Made by a program: the position numbers and the translations under genes. A stretch of DNA of 64,000 bases from Flavobacterium notoginsengisoli (GTDB lineage: Bacteria; Bacteroidota; Bacteroidia; Flavobacteriales; Flavobacteriaceae), in assembly GCF_014207905.1 (NCBI RefSeq), contig NZ_JACHLB010000010.1, positions 62,001-126,000 of the forward strand. The letters are read 5' to 3'. Positions 51,361-59,810 of the stretch are shown in pieces; within the stretch, counting starts at the first letter, position 1; each line of letters begins with the position of its first letter. The notes under the pieces were generated by a model. It saw only the letters and a program-made list of their open reading frames with translations, ran no database searches and was not told the origin of the DNA.

Positions 51361-51705
51361 TTAACGTTTAAAAATTAAAGGAAAAGATTGCCCCATTTGT
51401 TTGAAGGTTCCAGTAATAATTTGATTTTTATCAAGGATTCCTTCGTATTCAATTTTTAGATTTTCAACAGTAAATTTTAGTGTTGAATTTTCAAAAGTAG
51501 TAGAAGTTACTGGTATTCCAAAAGCTTTTTGATCGTGGCTGTCTAAAGTGGCAGTTAAGGTATTTTCTGATTTTGTGATATGCACAACGAGATTTAATTC
51601 TGCACCAGGAACCTTGAGTAGTCCTTTCCAGTCACCTTTAATATCTTGAGCAGAAATATGAACCGCAGCAAATAAGAATAGAAGAACAAAATTGATTTTT
51701 TGCAT
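51361..51705 (-). CDS. small secreted beta-rich protein
   Basis: With the start at 51705 the 114-residue protein begins with a signal peptide (M-Q-K-I, cleavage near I-S-A-Q at residue 19). An upstream in-frame start at 51768 would add 21 residues before it. The mature part (G-D-W-K-G-L-L-K-V-P-G-A-E-L-N-L-V-V-H, L-D-S-H-D-Q-K-A-F-G-I-P-V-T) closely resembles the N-terminal domain that precedes the alpha/beta hydrolase domain in many Bacteroidota secreted esterases, but here no hydrolase domain follows. It may be a detached domain or a remnant. The gene is 29 nt upstream of the methyltransferase, probably in the same transcript. Confidence 0.65.
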   Translation of the reverse strand: MQKINFVLLFLFAAVHISAQDIKGDWKGLLKVPGAELNLVVHITKSENTLTATLDSHDQKAFGIPVTSTTFENSTLKFTVENLKIEYEGILDKNQIITGTFKQMGQSFPLIFKR

Positions 51706-51928
51706 AGGATTTGAAGTTTTAAAAATGAAATTAATTTTATCTGAAAATTCTGTAATAAAATTATGCAATTACATTGAATAAAACTTTATTCTTGAAATGA
51801 ATTCTTCAATATGCTTTTGTAAAAATAGATTCCCGTAAGTGACAAGCCCAAAATAATTGTGAATTTAGGATTGAAAGATTAGTATTTCCAAAAAAAGTAT
51901 ATCTTTAACCAACCCAAAACCAATAAAA

Positions 51929-53341
51929 ATGCAAGAAAACGACCAAGAACATTTTAAAAGAGAACTCGGATTATTAGACGGAACCATGCTTGTTGTAGGT
52001 TCGATGATAGGATCTGGAATATTTATAGTAAGTGCCGATATCGCGAGAAGAGTAGGATCTGCTGGATGGCTCACGCTAATTTGGCTGATTTCAGGATTAA
52101 TAACTGTTATTGCCGCCGTAAGTTATGGCGAATTAAGTTCTATGTTTCCAAAAGCTGGAGGACAGTATGTTTATCTCAAAGAAGCATACAATAAACTTAT
52201 TGCTTTCCTTTACGGATGGAGCTTTTTTGCTGTTATACAAACTGGAACAATTGCCGCTGTTGGAGTGGCGTTTGCTAAATTTGCAGCTTATTTATATGAG
52301 CCTTTAAGCGATGAAAATATTCTGTATGAAATTGGCTTTTTTAAACTCAATGCCGCGCAATTGGTTTCTATTTTTACAATAATTTTATTGTCTTATATCA
52401 ATAGCCGCGGTGTGAAAAACGGAAAGATTTTACAAACCGTTTTGACCATCATCAAAATATTATCATTGCTCGGATTGATTGTTTTCGGACTAACATTGGC
52501 TGCAAAAGCTTCTGTTTGGGATGCGAACTGGGCAGATGTTTGGAGTACTCGTGCTTTTGATACAGAAAGCGGAAATTGGATGCCAATTGGAGGTACAGCT
52601 TTGATTACGGGAATTTCGGCTGCGATGGTCGGATCTTTATTCTCTAGCGATGCCTGGAATGGTGTTACTTTTATTGCGGGAGAAATTAAGAATCCGCAGC
52701 GAAATGTTGGTTTGAGTTTGTTTCTCGGAACTTTTATCGTGACAATCATTTATGTATTAACGAATATTATGTATTTGGCTGTAATTCCTTTGGATGAAAT
52801 CGCTACAGCAAAATCTGATCGTGTGGCGGTTGTTGCATCTCAATATATTTTTGGAAATATTGGAACGCTTATTATAGCAATCATGATTATGATTTCGACG
52901 TTTGCTTGTAATAACGGATTAATTATGGCCGGTGCTCGAGTTTATTATACTATGGCAAAAGATGGTTTATTTTTCAAAAAAGCGGCTGTTTTAAATGAGT
53001 CTAGTGTGCCTGCATGGGCGCTTTGGGCGCAATGTATTTGGGCTTCGGCTTTATGTCTTACAGGAAAATATGGAGATTTACTAGATTTCGTAATTATTAT
53101 CGTCTTGATTTTCTACATCTTGACAATTTATGGAATTTTTATTTTACGAAAAAAAATGCCCGATGCCGAAAGACCTTATAAAGCTTTTGGATATCCGTTT
53201 TTGCCAATGCTTTACATTATTGTTGCAACCGCAATTTGTATTTCGTTATTGATTACAAAATTTTCAACTTGTGGGTGGGGAGTGTTGATTATGTTAACCG
53301 GAATTCCAGTTTATTATTTAACCAAACCGAAAGAAAATTAA
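51929..53341 (+). CDS. APC-superfamily amino acid permease (LAT-like)
   Basis: This 470-residue protein has about 12 membrane helices. Helix 1 contains G-S-M-I-G-S-G-I-F-I-V, and the consensus F-P-K-A-G-G-Q-Y-V-Y-L-K-E-A follows helix 2, features of the L-type transporter branch. It should exchange or import neutral amino acids in the inner membrane. It differs in branch from the CAT-like permease at 12949-14418. It is followed by a bidirectional terminator. Confidence 0.9.
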   Translation: MQENDQEHFKRELGLLDGTMLVVGSMIGSGIFIVSADIARRVGSAGWLTLIWLISGLITVIAAVSYGELSSMFPKAGGQYVYLKEAYNKLIAFLYGWSFFAVIQTGTIAAVGVAFAKFAAYLYEPLSDENILYEIGFFKLNAAQLVSIFTIILLSYINSRGVKNGKILQTVLTIIKILSLLGLIVFGLTLAAKASVWDANWADVWSTRAFDTESGNWMPIGGTALITGISAAMVGSLFSSDAWNGVTFIAGEIKNPQRNVGLSLFLGTFIVTIIYVLTNIMYLAVIPLDEIATAKSDRVAVVASQYIFGNIGTLIIAIMIMISTFACNNGLIMAGARVYYTMAKDGLFFKKAAVLNESSVPAWALWAQCIWASALCLTGKYGDLLDFVIIIVLIFYILTIYGIFILRKKMPDAERPYKAFGYPFLPMLYIIVATAICISLLITKFSTCGWGVLIMLTGIPVYYLTKPKEN

Positions 53342-53370
53342 TGTTTCTTAAGTTGAAAAACTGAATTTAT

Positions 53371-53407
53371 AAAAAAAGCGTCTTGTAGCTATCAAGACGC
53401 TTTTTTT
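53371..53407. terminator. bidirectional terminator
   Basis: AAAAAAAGCGTCTTG / CAAGACGCTTTTTTT, 15-bp stem with 7-nt loop, between the permease and a converging membrane-protein gene. Confidence 0.93.
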
Positions 53408-53420
53408 ATGATAATATGAT

Positions 53421-53831
53421 TTAGAAATTATTGTCTGATAAATCATTTTTAATTCTTTCTTCGGTTGGTCTTAAAAATATAAGATAAACGATAATCAGAA
53501 TTCCGAATAAAATATAATCTGGTTTTAGAAATAAAAGTATAAAAGCGGCACCTTCCAGAATAGCCCATCGCATGATAGAAGCGGCTTGATAAAGCGGGAG
53601 TTTATCTTCTAACTTTAGTTTAGGATCAATTTGTTTGATTTGTGATCGAAATAAAAAAGAGCTAATAATATATGCCAAAATTGGAACTAAAGTATAAATA
53701 ATTGAAAGCGTGCTAATGGAAGGAATTTTAAGCTTTTCGAGAGAAATTTCGCCGACAAAAAAGTAAGCCATAATCGTTCCTGCGCATACAGCAAAATGGA
53801 TAATTTGTAATGTTTTGATTTTTTCGGTCAT
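53421..53831 (-). CDS. hypothetical four-helix membrane protein
   Basis: The 136-residue protein has about four hydrophobic segments (about 10-27, 41-62, 86-103 and 105-121) separated by short charged loops and ends in a charged tail. I do not recognise a family. A short basic loop K-L-P-L-Y-Q-A-A-S-I-M-R-W-A-I-L-E-G precedes the third helix. It faces the permease across a terminator and is separated from DUF1810 by 160 nt that contain another terminator. Confidence 0.7.
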   Translation of the reverse strand: MTEKIKTLQIIHFAVCAGTIMAYFFVGEISLEKLKIPSISTLSIIYTLVPILAYIISSFLFRSQIKQIDPKLKLEDKLPLYQAASIMRWAILEGAAFILLFLKPDYILFGILIIVYLIFLRPTEERIKNDLSDNNF

Positions 53832-53931
53832 AATGTGGTTTAGATTTGAGGTTGAATAGATGCAAGTTAGGACTAATTCTTTTAAAATAAAGAATTTCTT
53901 CTAAAGAATGAATTTATAAAAAATGCAATAA

Positions 53932-53961
53932 AAAAGGCACCACAATTAAGCAGTGCCTTTT
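53932..53961 (-). terminator. terminator of the DUF1810 gene
   Basis: AAAAGGCAC / GTGCCTTTT with a 12-nt loop. On the minus strand it is followed by TTATTG and T-rich sequence. It begins 30 nt past the DUF1810 stop. Confidence 0.8.
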
Positions 53962-53991
53962 GATGTAACAATCACAAAGAGCGTTATCGTG

Positions 53992-54453
53992 TTAAGCGAC
54001 AGCTGGCTCAGTTGATGATTTTATAGTTGAATTAATAATAGACAAAGTCAATGGATCTTTCTCTCCAGAGAAGAAAGCTTCTAAAATTTCCTGAAATATC
54101 GGATTTGCATTTTCTACCAATGAAAATAAAGTCATGCATGAACGCAATTTTCTAGCATCTAAATCTCCAAAAATTCCATCAGCCGATTTTCTTTTAAAAG
54201 TCAATAAAAGCTCCGAAATTTCGATTAAATGTTTTCCAAGAATTGGATGCTCTAAATAATCTGAAGCTTCTTTTAAATCATTAATGGCATATAGATTTGC
54301 AGTGTCGCTTTTCCCTAAACCTTTAATTTGAGGAAAAATAAACCACATCCAATGTGTCTCTTTTTTCCCTTTTCCGATTTCAGAAAGAGCGGTAAGATAA
54401 AGTTTGTTTTGCGCATCTAAGAAGCGTGCTAAATCATTGTTAGAATAAGCCAT
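53992..54453 (-). CDS. DUF1810 family protein
   Basis: The 153-residue protein matches DUF1810 over its length: R-F-L-D-A-Q-N-K-L-Y near the start, H-W-M-W-F-I-F-P-Q-I-K-G-L-G near residue 34 and D-A-R-K-L-R-S-C-M-T near 99. Family members are small cytoplasmic alpha-helical proteins of unknown function, sometimes named calpastatin without experimental basis. It lies downstream of the alkB-family gene on the same strand, with a 157-nt gap, so joint expression is possible but not shown. Confidence 0.88.
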   Translation of the reverse strand: MAYSNNDLARFLDAQNKLYLTALSEIGKGKKETHWMWFIFPQIKGLGKSDTANLYAINDLKEASDYLEHPILGKHLIEISELLLTFKRKSADGIFGDLDARKLRSCMTLFSLVENANPIFQEILEAFFSGEKDPLTLSIINSTIKSSTEPAVA

Positions 54454-54610
54454 TATGGTATTGTATTTTTTAAAAAGGTTGCAAAAATAGTAAAAAAGGA
54501 GGGTTCAGCCTAATAAAACGTTCATACAATCAGTATTTTAACTTTTTTCGACAGAATTTTCCTCGTGAATATTGAGCTAATAAATCAGCTAGTTTTTAGT
54601 TCCTAATGAC

Positions 54611-55237
54611 TTACGTATTACGTTGCGTTTGCCTAAAAGTTAAATTTATTCTGGGTAAAACTTTGCGTGCCGTTTTAGGTACATGATGCTGCCAAAAACT
54701 ATTCGTAGTCCCCGCCATTAGTAGAAAAGAACCATGATGAAGCGGAATCTCAACTAACGGAATATCTTTCCTGAATTTATGACGAAGTTTAAACATTCTC
54801 GTTTCTCCAAAAGTAACAGAAGCTATAATCGGGTCTTTACCAGATTTGTCTTCTCTATCACTGTGCCACCCAACGCCGTCTTTTCCATTTCTGTATAAAT
54901 TTAACAGTAAGCTATTAAAATCAAGCTGTGTTTCTTTCTCCACACGACTTCTGATTTTTAATAATTCGTACGTCCAGTCAGGTCCGTTTGGATCTGCACC
55001 TGCATTGTCTTTATCTTCATACCAGGCAATCATTCTGGGAACAGTATAGGTTTTATCATAAACTTCCATTTCGTATTCTCTCCATTTGGTTTTACGCATT
55101 ATTCTTTCGTAAAAAGAATCCGATTCTTCTTTACTGAAAAAATTATCAATCAGAATCAGTTCGCAGTCCGGAAGATCAAATATTTTTTTACCTGCGTGTC
55201 CGGTCGTAAATAATTCGGTATCGCTAAATAGTGTCAT
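54611..55237 (-). CDS. AlkB-family 2-oxoglutarate/Fe(II) dioxygenase
   Basis: AlkB-type enzymes remove alkyl groups from damaged bases by oxidation. The 208-residue protein has the iron ligands His125 and Asp127 (W-H-S-D-R-E-D) and His184 (W-Q-H-H-V-P-K) and the 2-oxoglutarate-binding R-I-N-L-T-F-R (Arg196, Arg202). The pattern R-M-I-A-W-Y and N-L-Y-R-N-G-K-D-G-V-G-W-H fits the ALKBH2-like branch, which acts on 1-methyladenine and 3-methylcytosine. It lies 41 nt downstream of the exonuclease/GIY-YIG gene on the same strand, the last gene of a DNA-repair array that starts at dinB. Confidence 0.9.
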   Translation of the reverse strand: MTLFSDTELFTTGHAGKKIFDLPDCELILIDNFFSKEESDSFYERIMRKTKWREYEMEVYDKTYTVPRMIAWYEDKDNAGADPNGPDWTYELLKIRSRVEKETQLDFNSLLLNLYRNGKDGVGWHSDREDKSGKDPIIASVTFGETRMFKLRHKFRKDIPLVEIPLHHGSFLLMAGTTNSFWQHHVPKTARKVLPRINLTFRQTQRNT

Positions 55238-55278
55238 AATTTGGATTTTTTACAGCTCTATTTTTCTCAAATTTGATT

Positions 55279-56658
55279 TTAATCTAAAAATTGCTTTTTG
55301 AAGAATACTTTTCGTGGATGTTTTTCTGCATAAGAAAAAATCAATTGCTCTATGTATTGATTGCTTTTATAAGGCGTAACATAATTTTTTACTTCCGAAG
55401 CTTCGTGAATCGAAATATCGGAAGGAAGATAACCCATTCCATAAAAATGACCGTTTTCGATCCAGACACAGCTCCGTTCTTCTTTTGATTTTCCTTTGTC
55501 AATAATGGCAAAAGAAGGTCTGTTGTTTAACAAATAATCAATAGCATTATCGACTTGGGCATTATGCATGATAACATCGGGCAGACTTTGTGGATTATTA
55601 TTCTGGAAAAATTCTCCTTCTTCAGGTCTTGTATATTTACAGAAACGATGATCAATTTCAAATCGTTCAGCCAAACTTCTTAGAATATTAGTGCCTTCAT
55701 ATAAACTGCTGAATTCATGCAAACAGACCTGAAATTTACTCACTTTCCCAATGGCAAGGTATTTATAACCATTTCGGGCCTCGTATTGATAAATGCCAAA
55801 TTTAGCTTCAAAACGTTTTAAGGCTCTATTGTAAGTTGGCCATAGTTTTTTGATTTCAGTACATTCTAAAAGAAGCGCCATTAATTCGGTAGCGCAGACT
55901 TCAAAAGAGATTCCGTGAATATCCCTTAAAAAGTGCTGTCTCTGCGGATTGATATTATTTCCGCTGAAATGCGAAGCCACACGTTTCTTCAAATTAATCG
56001 CTTTCCCGACATAAATCACTTTTTTTGCCTGATTATAAAAATAATATACACCAGGTTTGTCAGGTAAATTATTGAAATCATCTGGCGGAAGATTCGGCGG
56101 AAGGCGTTGATCTTGCGCCGTTTTTTTGATCATTTTTTCGATTTCTCCTGCATCGTCCCATTCCATTAAAAGAGAAAAAAGCAGAGCAGTAGCATCGGCA
56201 TCTCCGCCGGCACGATGTCGGTTTTCTAAACCAATATTTAAAGAGTTGCAAAGATTTCCTAAACTGTAAGAACCCAATCCCGGTTTGATTTTTCGCGCAG
56301 CGCGAACGGTACAAAGCTTTTTAGCCGACCATTTAAAACCAGCCTGTTCCAATTGATGATGCACAAACGAATAATCGAAGTTTACATTATGAGCGACGAA
56401 AATACGATCGGTCAGCATTTCGAGAACTTTCTCAGAAATATCATCAAAGATTGGTGCATTGGCAACCATTTCGTTATTAATACCTGTTAATCCAAAAATA
56501 GAAGGAGGGATGTCCTGTTGAGGATTTACAAGTGTTTCATAACGATCCAGTACATTTTTACCATCATGAATAATGATCGCAATTTCAGTAATGCGACTTC
56601 CACTGGCATTTCCGCCTGTGGTTTCAATATCTACTATAGCATATTCCGTATTTTTCAT
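55279..56658 (-). CDS. DEDDh exonuclease fused to a UvrC-type GIY-YIG nuclease
   Basis: The 459-residue protein joins two nuclease domains. Residues 1-170 are a DnaQ-like proofreading exonuclease with Asp10/Glu12 (V-D-I-E-T), H-N-V-N-F-D and His148/Asp153 (H-R-A-G-G-D-A). Residues 198-280 are a GIY-YIG domain (G-V-Y-Y-F at 203-207, Y-V-G at 216-218, Arg226, Glu265), like the N-terminal nuclease of UvrC and of Cho. The C-terminal 180 residues are unassigned but conserved-looking. Such fusions are known as Cho-like/polymerase III epsilon-like proteins. Placed directly after a second alpha subunit, it could supply proofreading or damage incision. A perfect inverted repeat lies between it and dnaE. 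Confidence 0.87.
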   Translation of the reverse strand: MKNTEYAIVDIETTGGNASGSRITEIAIIIHDGKNVLDRYETLVNPQQDIPPSIFGLTGINNEMVANAPIFDDISEKVLEMLTDRIFVAHNVNFDYSFVHHQLEQAGFKWSAKKLCTVRAARKIKPGLGSYSLGNLCNSLNIGLENRHRAGGDADATALLFSLLMEWDDAGEIEKMIKKTAQDQRLPPNLPPDDFNNLPDKPGVYYFYNQAKKVIYVGKAINLKKRVASHFSGNNINPQRQHFLRDIHGISFEVCATELMALLLECTEIKKLWPTYNRALKRFEAKFGIYQYEARNGYKYLAIGKVSKFQVCLHEFSSLYEGTNILRSLAERFEIDHRFCKYTRPEEGEFFQNNNPQSLPDVIMHNAQVDNAIDYLLNNRPSFAIIDKGKSKEERSCVWIENGHFYGMGYLPSDISIHEASEVKNYVTPYKSNQYIEQLIFSYAEKHPRKVFFKKQFLD

Positions 56659-56702
56659 CTTTATATAACGTAAGTTCTTCTTTAGTTATTTTTTTAAGTT
56701 TC

Positions 56703-56746
56703 CAGTCTCAGTTTTCAGAAACCACCGAGACTGAAAACTGAGACTG
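56703..56746. repeat. perfect 16-bp intergenic inverted repeat
   Basis: CAGTCTCAGTTTTCAG (56703-56718) and CTGAAAACTGAGACTG (56731-56746) with a 12-nt loop. It starts 10 nt after the dnaE stop codon on the minus strand. The right arm plus CGACTG (to 56752) recurs in the rpoB-rpoC gap. Confidence 0.9.
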
Positions 56747-56756
56747 CGACTGAACA

Positions 56757-59700
56757 CTAAAACTTCATTCGGTGTCTAGGCAGATTAATTTCATGTCCTG
56801 ATGGATAAGGTTTTCTATGTGTAAGGCTTATATCTTCTTTAATCTGGTTTTGAGTTCTGTATTGATCTTTAGCATCCATATAACGCGGATCTGGAATAAA
56901 AGGCATTTTGGCCATTTTGGTTATCGTAATAGTTGGAAAATGATAATCGACTTCGACATTTCCTAACAACAAATAACAGCCTCCGCCCTGAAATGGATGT
57001 TTTTCTAAACTATCCGGAAAATGAGCCGTATCAAAATAAGTGCCTTCATGATCGATCCAGGTTCCAAAATACATCGTTCCTTTTTTTGTTGGAACGTGTT
57101 TTCTGGAAATCAAATACGCCAGCATTCTAACTTGTTTTTTATGATATTGAACCAAATCTTTCGCCATAACATCACCGCGATGTTTGGTTTGTAAAAGATC
57201 AAAAACAGTACAGGAAACAGGAAAACTCAAAAGCTCAATTTCGTCAAAAGCATCTTCAAAAACAGAACGTTCCAATGTTGGAAGTTTGTATTCTTTAACG
57301 GGTTCCTGCAGTAATTTTAAATCTCTATTTTCAGGCTTAAAATTATTCAACAGCAGACTGGCCGTTACCAAAAGCTGATTTTTGGTTTTTCCTGTAAAAC
57401 GAAAAGCATCAATAAAAATCAATGTTTTAACGCCTTCAATTCCAATTGGAATTCGATTGATAAAATCTTCCAGAGAATTAAAATCACCATTTTTATTTCG
57501 ATCTTCTTCAATCAAATGAGCAATTTTAGATTCCAAGCTCTGAATGTGCATAAAACCAAGATAAATATCAGTTCCATACAAAGTGGTTTGATATTCGCTT
57601 TTATTGACACACGGATTATGAATCGTTCCGCCAGACATCCGCGCTTCGTGTACATAAACTTCGGTTCTGTAAAACCCACCCTGATTGTTGATTACCGCTG
57701 TCATAAATTCAACAGGATAATTGACTTTCAGATACAAACTCTGATAACTTTCAACCGCATAAGAAGCCGAGTGCGCTTTGCAGAAAGAATAGCCCGCAAA
57801 CGATTCAATCTGACGGTAAATTTCCTGACTCAACTGCAACGGATGTCCTTTTTGAGCGCAGCTGGCAAAGAAATTATCTTTTACTTTTTGCAAAGCTTCC
57901 AGAGATCTTCCTTTTCCCGACATGGCGCGACGAAGGATATCTCCGTCAGGAGCGGGAAGTCCGCCGTAATGTTGGGCGATTTTAATAACATCTTCTTGAT
58001 AAACCATAATACCGTAAGTTTCTCCAAGATGTTCTCTGAATACCTCATGAAAATACTCAAACTGCGTTGGGTTATTATGACGAAAAATATATTCTTTCAT
58101 CATTCCCGATTGTGCTACTCCGGGACGAATGATAGACGACGCGGCGACCAAAATTTTATAATTATCACAATTTAAACGACGAAGTAAACCACGCATAGCG
58201 GGACTTTCGATATAAAAACAGCCAATCGTATGTCCTTTTGCCAAATAAGAATTGCAAACCGCTTCATCCTTAGAAATCGAAGTATCGCGAATATTCACTT
58301 TTATGCCTCGGTTTTTTGCAATCAGTTTTATGCTGTCATCAATATGTCCGATACCACGCTGACTTAAAATATCAAATTTGTCAAAACCAATTTCTTCGGC
58401 AATATGCATATCAAAAAGTACGATTGGAAAACCTTTTGGAGGCATTTCCAGAGGTGTGTAATTCGTAATTGGTTCTTCAGAAATCAAAATTCCGCAGGCA
58501 TGCATGCTTCGTTGATTTGGATATTTCCCCATCATTTGTCCGTATTCCTGAACCAATTTTACAATTTTATTGGTTGGATGAAGTTCTTCTGGATTTTTTG
58601 CCAAAAGATCTAATTCTTCTTTTGGAAGACCAAAAACTTTTCCGACTTCTCTGAAAATAGAACGGTATTTAAATTCAACGTTGGTACCGCAAAAAGCAAC
58701 ATGATCTTTGCCATATTTTTCGAAGATATATTCTAAAATTGTGTTGCGTTCCTGCCAGCTCCAATCGATATCAAAATCCGGTGGTGTTTTTCGGTTGAGG
58801 TTTAGGAAACGTTCAAAATACAAATCCAATTCGATTGGGCAGATATCGGTAATTCCGAGGCAATAAGCGATAATGCTGTTGGCACCGCTTCCGCGACCAA
58901 TGTGCATAAAACCTTTACTATTGCTGTATTGGATGATATCCCAAGTAATTAAAAAATAACCGCTGAATTCTAGTTCATCAATAACTTTCAATTCTTTTTC
59001 TACACGAGCTTTGGCTTCCAAATTATCGTTTCCGTAACGTTTTTCGAATCCTTCCCAAGCCAATTCGGTCAGTTTTTCTAAATCTTCCTTACGGTTTCGA
59101 GTATAGAATTTTTTATTTCTTTTGGCCGAAAAATCATATTGAAAATTACAATCGTCAATTATACGCTGTGTATTCACAATGATTTCAGGGTATTTTTCAT
59201 AGAAAGGAAGAAGAGATTCTTCAGGTTTCATAACATCAGAAACTCTACAATAATCAACTTCTGTAAGTTTCGATAAAATAATATTCGTATCAATAGCACG
59301 AAGCACTTTATGCAGATTGTATTCTTTTTTACTTCTAAAAGTTACAGGCTGTAAAATGACCATTTTGGAGATTTTATTTTTATGTTTTGAAGTCAGAAGT
59401 CCAGAAACTTCTTCAGGACGAACTCCGATAAATTCATTTTTAAAAAGCGTTTCAGGAGCATTTTCTAAAGTATAAATCACAAAAACCGATTCAAATTTAG
59501 GAGCACGCAAAGGCAAAGTTTCTCCGCTGAAATTATATTCTGTTAAAAAACGATTCATTTCAGCTAAACCTTCTGCATTTTGTGCCAAGCCAATATATCG
59601 GAATTCATGATTAAATCGAAATTCCATGCCAACCAAAGGCTTGATTTCTTTTTCTTTACAGGCTTTTATAAAATCGTAAATTCCTGTAACTGTATTTATA

Positions 59701-59810
59701 TCTGTCAGCGCCATTGCTTTAATATCATGCAAAACAGCTTCGGCAATCAATTCCTTAAGCGGAATCGTGCCGTAACGTAGTGAATGGTATGAATGACAAT
59801 TGAGATACAT
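56757..59810 (-). CDS. dnaE: DNA polymerase III alpha subunit, second (DnaE2-like) copy
   Basis: The 1017-residue protein is a C-family polymerase: N-terminal PHP domain with C-H-S-Y-H-S-L (5-11), palm motif G-R-G-S-G-A-N-S near 305-312, the acidic P-D-F-D-I-D-W (344-350), and a C-terminal part with helix-hairpin-helix and an OB-like region. It is shorter than a replicative DnaE (about 1160) and its linkage to dinB is typical of the error-prone accessory DnaE2/ImuC group, an inference from context. Its start codon overlaps the dinB stop by one base (TAATG), so the two are translationally coupled. Confidence 0.88.
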   Translation of the reverse strand: MYLNCHSYHSLRYGTIPLKELIAEAVLHDIKAMALTDINTVTGIYDFIKACKEKEIKPLVGMEFRFNHEFRYIGLAQNAEGLAEMNRFLTEYNFSGETLPLRAPKFESVFVIYTLENAPETLFKNEFIGVRPEEVSGLLTSKHKNKISKMVILQPVTFRSKKEYNLHKVLRAIDTNIILSKLTEVDYCRVSDVMKPEESLLPFYEKYPEIIVNTQRIIDDCNFQYDFSAKRNKKFYTRNRKEDLEKLTELAWEGFEKRYGNDNLEAKARVEKELKVIDELEFSGYFLITWDIIQYSNSKGFMHIGRGSGANSIIAYCLGITDICPIELDLYFERFLNLNRKTPPDFDIDWSWQERNTILEYIFEKYGKDHVAFCGTNVEFKYRSIFREVGKVFGLPKEELDLLAKNPEELHPTNKIVKLVQEYGQMMGKYPNQRSMHACGILISEEPITNYTPLEMPPKGFPIVLFDMHIAEEIGFDKFDILSQRGIGHIDDSIKLIAKNRGIKVNIRDTSISKDEAVCNSYLAKGHTIGCFYIESPAMRGLLRRLNCDNYKILVAASSIIRPGVAQSGMMKEYIFRHNNPTQFEYFHEVFREHLGETYGIMVYQEDVIKIAQHYGGLPAPDGDILRRAMSGKGRSLEALQKVKDNFFASCAQKGHPLQLSQEIYRQIESFAGYSFCKAHSASYAVESYQSLYLKVNYPVEFMTAVINNQGGFYRTEVYVHEARMSGGTIHNPCVNKSEYQTTLYGTDIYLGFMHIQSLESKIAHLIEEDRNKNGDFNSLEDFINRIPIGIEGVKTLIFIDAFRFTGKTKNQLLVTASLLLNNFKPENRDLKLLQEPVKEYKLPTLERSVFEDAFDEIELLSFPVSCTVFDLLQTKHRGDVMAKDLVQYHKKQVRMLAYLISRKHVPTKKGTMYFGTWIDHEGTYFDTAHFPDSLEKHPFQGGGCYLLLGNVEVDYHFPTITITKMAKMPFIPDPRYMDAKDQYRTQNQIKEDISLTHRKPYPSGHEINLPRHRMKF

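Noticed and set aside
57516..58175. Long open frame of 219 codons on the plus strand inside dnaE
   Set aside because: It lies antisense to a strongly conserved polymerase gene, has no recognisable domain and biased Phe/Ile/Arg composition typical of a shadow frame.
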